Shown here in pieces: positions 10,437 through 20,463 of a stretch of DNA of 64,000 nt. The stretch spans positions 123,275,490-123,339,489 of the forward strand of contig CM053032.1 in assembly GCA_028564925.1 (NCBI GenBank). Reading direction: 5' to 3'. The notes under the pieces are model-generated. The model was not told where the DNA came from, searched no databases, and was given only the letters and a program-made list of their open reading frames with translations. The first letter of the stretch is position 1. Every line of letters begins with the position of its first letter. This stretch comes from Lithobates sylvaticus. Its lineage: Eukaryota > Chordata > Amphibia > Anura > Ranidae. A program made the position numbers and the translations under genes.

Positions 10437-13400
10437 AGCCTACTGATTCAGGATCATCCACGGTGGAGTCTGTCCACAGGTGCCAAACCTTTTCATATTT
10501 CTTGGGGCAACCCCGGGATATGCATGTTGCCATGTAGAGGGGCACTATGGAATTAACTAGTTGCTTCCAAAAGGACAATGTGGGGGGCATATCCGACACC
10601 CACTTAAGTACTATTGCCTTCCTAGTGTAGAAGAGGAGAATACCCAATTAAGTTTTGCTCTGGCAAAAGCTAACGAGTGGACTGGCCCATGTAGGCAAAC
10701 ACCAATTGTCAAGGGGATAAGTATGGTAGTCAATTGAGAGATAAATTGGAGTCACCTCCCGCCAATATTCTTGAATCTGTGGGCAGTTCCAAAGCCTGTG
10801 TGTGCAAAGCCTGCAGGATCACCAGAACATCAACAACTGGCTGATGAGGTAGGATATATATGGTGCAGCCGCTGTGGCATATAATAAATCCTATCCAATA
10901 TTTTAAATTGAATAAATTTATCTCTGGTCCCAATTAACGGTTGAAATTGGTAGTCCCACATGTCTTCCCAGTCTTTCCTGTCCAGTGCCTCCTACTCTGC
11001 ATGCAACAGATCCCACAGGCCATCCAGGCCAACTTGTATAGAAGGCAACAATGCCTTTTATATCATGGATAATGGTTTAGAGAGGTCATCATCTTTCAGG
11101 AGAACCTCCAGTTCATCCTGCTTCAGCTGGAACAAAAAGGGACTTAAAGTGGGGTTGCGGCCAAAAAAAAAAAAAAAGTGGCTTAAAAATCATAAAAAAA
11201 GAAATAAATAAATAGGAAAAATATTTTTTTTTTACTCACCTCTAAATGCCTGTTGCTAGGGGGTCCTTTGTAGTCTGCCACCTTCATTGCCCGGGCTAAA
11301 CGTCACTTCCTGTAGGCGCCGCACAGTCACCTGGGACCTGTCATGTGCCGATGAGTGAGCGTCGAATCACGGCGCCGCTCGCGCATGCGCAGTGGGTGCC
11401 CGGCTGTGTAGCCACAGCCGGGTTTCCACATTAAGAATGCTGGTGCCGCGAGCGGAGCGGGGAACGAGGGGGGGGTCTCGTTCCCCCGCATCACTGGACC
11501 CCGGGACAGGTAAGTGTCCGATTATTAAAAGTCAGCAGCTGCAGTATTTGTAGCTGCTGACTTTTAATTTTTTATTTTTTTTTGTTGGCACTCCTCTTTA
11601 AATTGCGATTCATAGACATAGGAGTGGCAGGAAAAGAAAAAGTTAGAGCGTTGCAATCTATTTTCAGCCTGTCAAATGTAAAACAGGGCAGACCTATCAC
11701 GAATATCAGCCAAAGACTTGATTACTTTAGTGGCCCACAGACTGGGGTTGCCAAGAATTGGAATGCCAACAGGTGTGGTTTGAACCAGTGTGGGGTACTT
11801 GGGGGAACAACAGCTTTCATGAGATTGGGCTTAGGGACAGTAATGTACCAAGCTTTAATAACATGGCCAGAGTTAAGGGTGGATATGGGGTTTACATTCC
11901 TCTATAAAGGAGATTATGAAGGGCATCATATGATCCCGTGTGTGCTGCTTCTAGAACTACGGAGGCATTGGTATAAATCAGAAATGAGCCAATTATGGAC
12001 ATGTGTGAGCATAGCCGCTAAGTAATATGCATACAAATCTGGACAGGCCAGGCCCCCGTGTCCAAGGTCTACGTAGGATTTATTTACTAAACCTGGCTGG
12101 GTGAGATTGCCACAGGAATGAGGCTATGAGTGAGTCCACTTGATTAAAGAAAATCTTTGGTATCCAAACCAGAGTGTCTTAGCTTCTACAGCAGAACTGG
12201 AAGAATTTTCATTTTTAGTAGATTCATTTTCTCTACAAGGGATAACAGAAGATTTGACCAAGCCTTCAACTTTTTCTTACACCACTGTAGCGTTGGGGAC
12301 AGATTACGTTTGTGAAAATCATAGACATTAGATGAGATGATGATCCCTAGGTATCTGATGGTGGTCACCCATTGTAAGAGGGAGTTGGGGTCTACCAATG
12401 CCCTCGTCCCTGGATCTCTTGGCAAGATAACCGATTTGCCCCAGTTGGTATGGAGGCCCGAGAGAGCCACAGAGTAGTCTAATATCAGCAACACTTCCGA
12501 TAGTGAGTTGCTTGAAATCATAATTTAAAGATATAGGTCTATATGAGGAGCAGCAGGTCAAACCCTTTCCTGGTTTGGGTAACAGTACAATGTGTGCCTG
12601 GTACATACTATCATGCAACTTCCCAGCCTCCAAACAGTGCACAAATAATGTAAAAAGAAACAAATAAGTCAGCATAGGTCTTATACCACTCCCCTGGTAG
12701 GACGTCCGGTTCCAGGGATTTGTTATTAGGAAGAGAGTGAATCGCAGCTTCTATCTCCAAGGGCATCAAAGGTTTGTCCAAGTCCTCCCTGAGGAGAGGC
12801 AAACCGATCCCCCCAAGCTCATCCAACAGGGGCCAGTCTGGACCAGGATTGGAATCATACAGCAAACTGTAGAATAAATGGAATTCTCTTAGGATACCCT
12901 TTGGGTCAGTGACGTGACCCCCATAGCAGACTGAATCCTGGGGATGATAGTTTAGCTACCAGCCGTTGGGCATCTGATTGCACTAGGGAGGTATAATGAA
13001 GCTTCAGCTCCCTTCTAACCTGAGCCAGGCCAGAATAATTTTCTGGTGTGGGGGCCACCGCAAAGAATGCCATGGCCTCCCCAGTGGTCTGTGAGGAAAG
13101 GTCAGACCGCACTGCTTTAAATAGGGGATACATCCCCCCCCCCCCCCCCCCGCCGAGCATGAGCTTTGCCCGCCTCCCACACCACATCAAGGGAAGTTGA
13201 GTTTTCATTAATCATTCAGTACTCGGATAAATTAGGAGGTACCATCTCTTGAACCTTGGGGTTGCCAATCCAATGCAATGCTAATCTCCAACATTCCGGG
13301 TCATGTGTGTTACCCAGGATCATACACATCAAAACGGGAATGGTCTGAAAAGACCTGCCAGGAGGTAGGAGACCACGCAAACGTGGGAAAGGACAGAAGC

Positions 13401-13660
13401 AGCCCCGAACATCATATCAATGTAGGAACCCAACCTATTTGTGGCTGAGATAGGTGAATAAAACCTTGTCCTCCGGGTGCTTCCACCTCCAAATCTCCAA
13501 ATCCAAAAGTGTCTGCCCAAGTGGCCAAGTCTGGAGGGCCTTTTCTAAGGGCATAAGACATGTCCAGATCACTATCATTGTATGTCCATACTTTGCTGTA
13601 TGTTTTAGACGAAGGCAAAATTTCAGTTGCCTTGAAATATATTTCTATAGGCTGCATCAA
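10437..13660 (-). pseudogene. L1 ORF2 (endonuclease / reverse transcriptase), decayed
   Basis: Open pieces follow the ORF2 order: 13660-13412 and 13520-13329 (endonuclease, two frames), 12865-12611 and 12675-12328 (RT fingers and palm with SYRPISL), 12521-12186 (thumb), 10933-10730 and 10647-10435 (C-terminus). The FADD/YADD box is not cleanly readable. Nothing here can be functional. Confidence 0.8.
11148..11597. mobile_element. TTAA-type non-autonomous DNA transposon
   Basis: TTAA at 11144-11147 and 11598-11601 flanks related inverted ends (agtggggttgc; inverted agaggagtgcc). The interior is GC-rich, carries the NRF1-like palindrome gcgcatgcgc at 11391-11400, and has a hairpin of aaaagtcagcagct type near 11527-11567. 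The same family recurs at 46919-47289. TTAA duplication fits Kolobok or piggyBac; with no transposase this cannot be settled. Confidence 0.75.
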
Positions 13661-13662
13661 TA

Positions 13663-14997
13663 AGCAATGTTTGTAATAGAGATGGACGATGATAATGAAT
13701 AATTATACAATTAATCTCTAAAGCACAGGTCTACAGAGTTTCAGCCTATGCTTAGGTCTCTTAAAGTGTATATTATTCCTCTTCATAATATATGTACAGT
13801 ATATCCATTTACATGTAATGACATTAGCTGGGACCTAGCACTTTTTGGAAAACTAAAAAAATAAGCAGCCGCAATGCAAGTATGCAGAATCTTGCTTGCC
13901 AGCAATAAAGGAGTATCAACCAACAGTCCCAGCCAGTAAGGTAGCCATGCAGTAAGCCATACAGGTACGTGGTTTATTCGATCTCCTAGCAGTCCTGTCA
14001 TTCATGAGAATCCACCAGTGACATCTTCACCCTCCCTGCCCCTCCCCCTTTTAACCCCTACTTACCTGGTTGCAGGTCATGCACATTTAGGGGTCTCACC
14101 AGCCCAGTGGATCCAGCGTAGTCCTGCTGAAATCCGCTTCTTTTCTGCCACACTCAGGCCCATGCCAGCTTCTTCTACGACATCATCGGTAAGCTGACAG
14201 CTCTTCTGCTGGGTTCAGCCAGCAGCTACCCGAGGACATGCTTCCCCCTCTTCTCAATGAAGAACTATGTACATCACATATCCCAGGAGGCACAGTGGGC
14301 AAAGTGCACGTCATCTATCTAGGTGAGTAACATGCATGGGCGGGGGGGGGGGGGGGGGGGTGTGAAGAGCAGATTTAAGTAACTTGCAACATAACTCAGT
14401 ACCAGACAGGTTTACCGGTCCATTTGTAGCTACTGTGATTAAACATTTCAATAGATATTAGGCAAATTCACAAAAGACTAAATGTAAAATTGCCTGCTAA
14501 AACTCTACAAATATGCCAGCTCATTCCTGACACAGTCATCAAGTCACAAATTACTCATGCAGAGTTCAGTTACCCCTACGTTTGACAAATTTTCACTAAA
14601 CTTCTAGGATGATGTCCCTGAGCAGAGCATTTCTACAATGTGTTTGTTCCTGGTGTGAATTATTACTGCTGAACAAAAACTGAAAATTAGCTTCTACAAC
14701 AGTGTCAACAACTAAACAGGTCATCAGCACCCCCAATCTCACCACAAAAGCAGAACTCTTTAGAACAGATGCAACAAGCAACATTTATATATCACAGTGA
14801 CATTTGTGGACTATAAATATATCAATAACAAAATTTAATTAAAAAAAAAAGTGGAGGGGTGGTCAGTCCTTTCAAGTTAGCATCTTTATTTTTATGTTTC
14901 TATAAATACATGAACAGTTCAGTACAATAACTAATTTTTACAAACATTTTTCTATGACTACATATACTGTACATATTGTTATGTAATCACAAGTCTA
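13663..14997. other. Intergenic sequence
   Basis: No gene recognised. 14010-14335 is GC-richer and resembles the interior of the frog TTAA-type elements (a cttacctggttgcaggtc core) without definable ends. A pure G-run lies at about 14341-14361. The rest is AT-rich. Confidence 0.4.
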
Positions 14998-15411
14998 ATG
15001 CCCCGTACACACGGTCGGATTTTCCGGCGGAAAATGTCCTATCGGACCATGTTGGCGGAAATTCCGACCGTGTGTGGGCTCCATCGAACTTTTTCCGTCT
15101 GAAAAAGTTTGAGATCCTGCTCTCAAATTTTCTGACAACAAAGTCCTACCGGACTTTTTCCGATCGTGTGTAGCGAATTCTGACGGACAAAGTGCCACGC
15201 ATGCTCAGATCACATTACAAGACCAAAGCTATTGGCTACTAGCCTCTACGTAGTCCCATCTTGCACAATGAACGTCACCACGTTCAGGATGATCGGATTT
15301 TCCGACACCTTTGTCCGACCGTGTGTATGCAACACCAGTGTCGAACAAAATCCGTCGGAAAAAATCAGACGGATTTTGTGGTCGGAATTTCCGACCGTGT
15401 GTACGGGGCAT
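14998..15411. mobile_element. MITE with long, near-perfect inverted ends
   Basis: The left end atgccccgtacacacggtcg and the right end, inverted, match over more than 20 bp, and cggtcgg/ccgaccg motifs recur inside. The flanks fit a TA duplication (14996-14997 and 15412-15413) or a TTAA duplication with one base changed on the left. It has no transposase. Its right edge directly abuts the next element. Confidence 0.75.
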
Positions 15412-15414
15412 TAA

Positions 15415-15686
15415 AGTGGTTGTAAACCTCAGACATGAAATCCGCTCCTTCCAATCCGCTATCAGATTTCACAAAGCTGTGTGTTATAGCTGTGCAGTGT
15501 GTGATCAGATCTCCGCCCCTCCTTTCTGCTTAGAGATGCTGTGTAGAATGCAGGTTTTAGAAAACTGTACAGAAGAAAGTGCCTGCAGATAAGCAGCTAC
15601 AACTTATGTAGAAAGATTTGTTTCATCTCTGTGTATCACCTGAGACTTCTCACTTTACTGGATGTATGCAAGAGTTTACAACCACT
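15415..15686. mobile_element. TTAA-type MITE
   Basis: TTAA at 15411-15414 and 15687-15690 flanks the inverted termini agtggttgtaaac and gtttacaaccact. It has 272 bp and no ORF of note. The left TTAA is shared with the end of the neighbouring MITE, so this copy probably landed in the target made by the first. Confidence 0.8.
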
Positions 15687-15690
15687 TTAA

Positions 15691-16227
15691 CAACTGTAAG
15701 TAGAATACATAAAACTAATTTTATATCTCTATTAACTTACTGTACATGTTCTTTTTTTTTTTTTTTTTAGACCCTGCAATAATTTATCTCCTGGGAGACT
15801 ATTTCCACTAATCCACAGAGTAGGGTATTTTCCATTTACATTCTGGGAATAATAAGAAGTCATTAAGCATACAATTAAATCTCTGACATACAAACCAGCA
15901 TAAAAAGCAAATGACCACATAATCCCAATAAAAGTAAAAAAAAAATAATAATTGTTTATGGGTTTCCCATACTTTGACCATTCATACATGTGTAGATGAA
16001 TTTAAAACCATAAGGACACTTGTATGGCTAGCCTTCCTTCTCATTACAAAAACTGGACCGATTTGATTTAGAATAGAAAAAAAATCTGCTCCCCCATACC
16101 AATAGAAGAATTCCTTCCTGTCACTCAATAAGGCATGATAATGCAATAGTGGACGTAGGTACAGGGACAGCACAGCTCCTGCTGACTCCCAAAGATCCTA
16201 AATCCAAACAGCCACAGACAATCTGCA
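15691..16227. other. Intergenic sequence
   Basis: No gene or element end recognised between the TTAA MITE and the Tc1-like element. Confidence 0.4.
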
Positions 16228-16229
16228 TA

Positions 16230-16450
16230 CAGTGGGGATCGAAAGTTTGGGCACCCCAGGTAAAAATGTGTATTAATGTGCATAACGAAGCCAAGGAAAG
16301 ATGGAAAAATCTCCAAATGGCATCAAATTACAGATTAGACATTCTTATAATACGTCAAGAAAAGTTAGATTTTATTTCCATCATTTACACTTTCAAAATT
16401 ACAGAAAACAAAAAAATGGTGTCTGCAAAAAGTTTGGGCACCCTGCAGAA
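16230..16450. repeat. Left IR/DR of the complete Tc1-like element
   Basis: The outer transposase-site repeat is at about 16239-16256 (gaaagtttgggcacccc) and the inner one at about 16428-16448 (aaaaagtttgggcaccct). Bipartite sites of this kind bind the paired transposase domains in Sleeping Beauty-like elements; here that role is inferred. Confidence 0.85.
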
Positions 16451-16598
16451 TTTATAGCATGCACTGCCCCCTTTGCAAAGCTGAGACCTGCCAGTGTCAT
16501 GGATTGTTCTCAATCATCATCTGGGAAGACCAGGTGATGTCAATCTCAAAGGTTTTAAATGGCCAGACTTATCTGACCTTGCCCCAACAATCAGCACC

Positions 16599-17621
16599 AT
16601 GGGTTCTTCTAAGCAGTTGTCTAGAAAACTGAAACTAAAAATAGTTGACGCTCACAAAGCTGGAGAAGGCTATAAGAAGATAGCAAAGCGTTTTCAGATG
16701 TCAATATCCTCTGTTTGGAATGTAATTAAGAAATGGCAGTCATCAGGAACAGTGAAAGTTAAAGCAAGATCTGGAAGACCAAGAAAAATATCAGACAGAA
16801 CAACTCGCAGGATTGTGAGAAAAGCAATTCAAAACCCACGTTTGACTGCACGATCCCTCCAGAAAGATCTGGCAGACACTGGAGTTGTAGTACACTATTC
16901 CACTATAAAGAGATACTTGTACAAATATGGTCTTCATGGAAGAGTCATCAGAAGAAAACCTCTTCTACGTCCTCGCCACAAAAATCAGCGTTTGAACTTT
17001 GCAAATGAACATATAGACAAGCCTGAGGCATTTTGGAAACAAGTTCTGTGGACCGATGAGGTTAAAATAGAACTTTTTGGCCGGAATGAGCAAAGGTACG
17101 TTTGGAGAAGGAAGGGCACAGAATTTAATGAAAAGAACCTCTGTCCAACTTTTAAGCATGGGGGTGGATCAATCATGCTTTGGGGTTGTATTGCAGCCAG
17201 TGGCACAGGGAACATTTCACGAGTAGAAGGAAAAATGGATTCAATAAAATTTCAGCAAATTTTAAATGGTAACTTGATGCCATCTGTGAAAAAGCTGAAG
17301 TTAAAGAGAGGATGGCTTCTACAAATGGATAATGATCCTAAACACACCTCAAAATCCACGGGGGATTACATCAAGAGGCGTAAACTGAAGGTTTTGCCAT
17401 GGCCTTCACAATCTCCCGACCTCAACATTATTGAAAATCTATGGATAGACCTTAAAAGAGCAGTGCGTGACAGACAGCCCAGAAATCTCAAAGAACTGGA
17501 AGACTTTTGTAAGGAAGAATGGGCAAAGATACCTCAAACAAGAATTGAAAGACTCTTGGCTGGCTACAAAAAGCATTTACAAGCTGTTATACTTGCCAAA
17601 GGGGGCAGTACAAGATATTAA
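16599..17621 (+). CDS. Tc1/mariner transposase, DD34E, full length
   Basis: This 340-residue cut-and-paste transposase starts at MGSSKQLSRK. That start was chosen over the in-frame ATG at 16494 because family members begin at this motif and have about 340 residues. Residues 1-115 form two helix-turn-helix (PAI and RED) DNA-binding domains with a basic linker (GRPRKISDRTTRR). The catalytic core shows WTDE (first Asp), a glycine-rich box KHGGGSIMLWGC, MDNDPKHTS (second Asp) and LNIIENLW (Glu), with 34 residues between the second Asp and the Glu. No stop or frameshift is present and all three catalytic residues are kept. It acts in the nucleus on the 16230-17840 termini. The leader shares the long left inverted repeat, so no separate promoter is identifiable. 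Confidence 0.95.
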   Translation: MGSSKQLSRKLKLKIVDAHKAGEGYKKIAKRFQMSISSVWNVIKKWQSSGTVKVKARSGRPRKISDRTTRRIVRKAIQNPRLTARSLQKDLADTGVVVHYSTIKRYLYKYGLHGRVIRRKPLLRPRHKNQRLNFANEHIDKPEAFWKQVLWTDEVKIELFGRNEQRYVWRRKGTEFNEKNLCPTFKHGGGSIMLWGCIAASGTGNISRVEGKMDSIKFQQILNGNLMPSVKKLKLKRGWLLQMDNDPKHTSKSTGDYIKRRKLKVLPWPSQSPDLNIIENLWIDLKRAVRDRQPRNLKELEDFCKEEWAKIPQTRIERLLAGYKKHLQAVILAKGGSTRY

Positions 17622-17625
17622 CTCT

Positions 17626-17840
17626 GCAGGGTGCCCAAACTTTTGCAGATTCAATTTTCTTGTTTTCTGTAATTTGAAATTGTAAATGATGGAAATAAAA
17701 TCTTACTTTTTTTGACATATTATAAGAATGTCTAATCTGTAATTTGATGTCATTTGGAGATTTTTCCATCTTTCCTTGGCTTCGTTATGCACATTAATAC
17801 ACATTTTTACCTGGGGTGCCCAAACTTTCGATCCCCACTG
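17626..17840. repeat. Right IR/DR of the complete Tc1-like element
   Basis: It mirrors the left repeat with only a few substitutions and one- or two-base indels. The inner site is at about 17626-17648 and the outer site at about 17813-17832. Confidence 0.85.
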
Positions 17841-17842
17841 TA

Positions 17843-18299
17843 TCTGGTGCAGGATATCACATTTTCATATTACTAAATATCTTTGCTATTAGTAGCTATA
17901 AAATATTTTAGTTCAAAATCCATAAAGTAGAACTATAGGCAAACCCTTTTTTCCCACTTTGGGGAAGGGAGGGTTATAAACCCTGTCAGATTTCTTTTCA
18001 CCATCTGTGTCCTTTTGTGGAGATGTCCTTTTACTTCCTCTCCCATAGCCTATTAGGAAGTGAGAGAAAATCCCTGTAAATTAAGGGAATTCCTTGGGAC
18101 TCCCAGGTCACCAGAGTCAGTGTCCCCATTGGAAGATTTCCCCACTATTACTTTTATGGGGACAACCCAAAATTTTGAATTTTCTTCAATAATACTGGTA
18201 AACTGGACAAATGCAGAGAGTAAATCTCCTTAGCGGGGGCACGGACAGCAATACAAACTGACAGGTGTTCTGATCCTTTCCCACTCTGTCCAAAAAAAC
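17843..18299. other. Intergenic sequence
   Basis: No gene recognised. Moderately AT-rich, without repeats that I can delimit. Confidence 0.4.
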
Positions 18300-18963
18300 A
18301 AGTTTTGCCTTTAGGTCTACTTGCCGATCGCGTACATATACTAGGACATGTTGGCTCTATTGCGTGAAATTGCGTACATGTACGTCATTTCGTGTAATAG
18401 CCACTTGGACAGAGGGGGGGCCACACACAATCGTTCCTGAGAGAGGCAGAACGGCATTCTGCCTATGTAAACAAGGCATATCACCGTTCTGAGAGGGGAG
18501 AAGATAGAGATCTTGTGTTCCTGCTAAGCACAGATTTCTGTCTTCCCCCAGTCAGACCAACCCCCACACAGTTAGCATGCACCCCCTAGGGACACATTTA
18601 ACCCTTTGCTCACCCCTGATGTTAACCCCATTCCCTGCCAGTGTCATTAGTACAATAACAGTGCATATTTAATTGATGAAGAAATTAGATTTTTTTGAAC
18701 TTTGCATTGGATGCGTTTTGTAGCAGAAAGTAAAAAATATTGTTTTTTCAAAATTTTTGCTTTTTCTGTTTAAAGCGAAAAAAAAAAAAAAAACGCAGCA
18801 GTGATCAAATACCACCAAAACAAAGCTCTATTTGTGCGAAGAAAAGGACATCAATTTTATTTGGGTACATCATCGCACAACCGCACAATTGTCAGTTAAA
18901 ATAACGCAGTGCCGTATCGCAAAAAATGACATTAAAGGGGTAAAAACCGGGGCTGAAGCGGTT
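18300..18963. repeat. Interspersed repeat with TTAACC-like ends
   Basis: It begins near tttaggtctacttgccgatcg and ends gctgaagcggttaag, degenerate inverted copies of a ttaaccgcttgccg motif. The 3' part matches 5620-5880. No ORF is supported. It is probably a non-autonomous DNA element of the frog lineage. Confidence 0.5.
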
Positions 18964-20463
18964 AAGGTGCATTATGTGGCTGGGGCACAGCTTATGGATA
19001 CAATGTGTACAGTGTATGTATTCAGTTACCCCATAATTTACCATTACATGTAGATGACATCTAAATTGCCACATTCATGTCTGGACACTTACTAATATTG
19101 GACAAAAAAAAAAGAATTCACATACTACAAGCCACTAGCTTTGTGCCTGACTGAGTTGGGATCAACTCTTTAGTATCAAGAGAGAACAAATGATGCAACT
19201 TTTCCAGGCATTGCTTTCCACATAATATTTTGCCTAAACATGTGTTCATAAATGTACATATATTAAAATATATGTACTCACATAAGTGTTCTGGTTACTT
19301 TTTTTTTTTTTTAAGCCTATGAAAGATTTTAAGAAACACTGACAATTGACCTGTCTTGCATACTAAACAAAAAATGCATTTTTCTGTTCAGCTGTTTGGC
19401 ATCACAGTTTTCCTTCTTTCGAAGCCTAAGCAAGACACATATAGGGCATGTAGGACACGTATACTACTAAAGGCTATAGCTTTTCCAACATTAACACCCT
19501 AATACATGGTCTACTTTTTCCAATTTATGACAAATTTCTGCTAAACACGCATATCACGGTAACATTTTAACAAAACTGCAGTTAAAATTTACTATTCAGT
19601 GTTCACAGTTTATAGTAAAAGTAAAAATTATTCTACAAAGCAGCATAAAGAACAACATTAGTCTGCCATGTACAGTAACCTCTCCAGCTTTCACTTGAAT
19701 AGAGATAGCTCAGAGAATTACGATCGTTACTAAACTTTCACATTTCTTTCTGGCTTACTAAATAAGCCCAATGATGTCATAGTATCAAATAATACAAGAT
19801 TACCCCAACAAACTTACTATCATTAAAGAGGAGTTTGGTATTCTCAGTACAAAGTTTTGCAATTTGTTCCCACTTTCAAATAGCTAGAACTATGCTCGGT
19901 ATGATGGTACTAATATACAAGACAACATAAAAATGGGCAGTATTACAATCATCCCCCTCATTGTGAGTTTTGAGACAATTTCTAAGAGAACAAAGCTGAT
20001 TCTAGGACTTTAAATACGATATGTAGTAGGGAAACATGTTGACTGCAATTCAGCAAATAGGTTTTTCCTACTCTTGATTGTCATGCTTCTTCAAAATTAC
20101 AAGAGCTGCAAAAAAAACAAAAAAAAATAAATACAGCATAAAATAAAAATAAACATGTTTACAATATTACTAAAGCACATGAATTTACTGCAAGTATAGT
20201 GTACTGCACAATTAGAAAAATGGTAGTAGACAAAAATATTTATGCCCAAAAAAAGCTAGTTAACTAGCCGTTTCAGAAGCAAGCTATACATTGCAGTCGC
20301 TATAGGTTTCCTTAAAATAAAATGTAAAGATTATACTTCTTTGCTAAAAATAGGTGAACATGTATTCTTTATAACCACATGTAAAATGTTTGCACCTAAA
20401 AAATACTTATATACTGTCTTATACATTCCTCCAATGTTTATCTTGCTTTAGCATGTTTAGTGG
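18964..20463. other. Sparse AT-rich sequence
   Basis: There is no convincing repeat or gene. On the minus strand a strong splice-acceptor-like tract (two T-runs followed by TGCAG) ends at about 20117 and would open an exon reading Leu-Leu-stop in phase 0. It is discussed as a speculative FAM234B terminal exon. Confidence 0.35.

Larger units (their letters stand above)
10065..13662 (-). mobile_element. L1-like LINE, 5'-truncated, minus strand
   Basis: Read on the minus strand, the order is: end of the endonuclease domain (about 13640-13330, SATNRLGSYID), reverse transcriptase (SYRPISLNYDF near 12540; TNWGKSVILPRD and RYLGIIISS near 12440-12350), and the ORF2 C-terminus ending near 10437. The element ends in an AATAAAGAG signal and an A-tail (a T-run at 10065-10080 on the plus strand). 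ORF1 and the first part of the endonuclease are absent, the usual 5' truncation. A 450-bp TTAA element splits the C-terminal region. Many frameshifts show that it is old. Confidence 0.85.
16230..17840 (+). mobile_element. Tc1-like DNA transposon, structurally complete
   Basis: This 1611-bp element is flanked by TA duplications (16228-16229 and 17841-17842). Inverted repeats of about 215 bp are nearly identical, with the first 90 bp matching completely by eye. Each repeat holds two direct-repeat sites with the core gtttgggcaccc, one at the tip and one at the inner edge (IR/DR structure). Between them is one uninterrupted transposase gene in plus orientation. Every part required of an autonomous Tc1-like element is visible, unlike the four other Tc1-like copies in this window. 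Whether it is active, or merely a recent copy, cannot be told from sequence. Confidence 0.95.

Noticed and set aside
11130-11215. ORF continuing into an A-run and lysine repeats
   Set aside because: It spans the L1/TTAA-element junction and is a by-product.
14341-14361. Long pure G or C runs (also near 13, 13134, 20868, 50352 and 58038)
   Set aside because: They look like homopolymers or consensus artefacts at difficult sites; no reproducible context or quadruplex spacing pattern was seen.
16494-16598. In-frame upstream ATG extending the Tc1-like transposase by 35 residues
   Set aside because: Tc1-like transposases start at the motif found at 16599, and the extension has no family resemblance.
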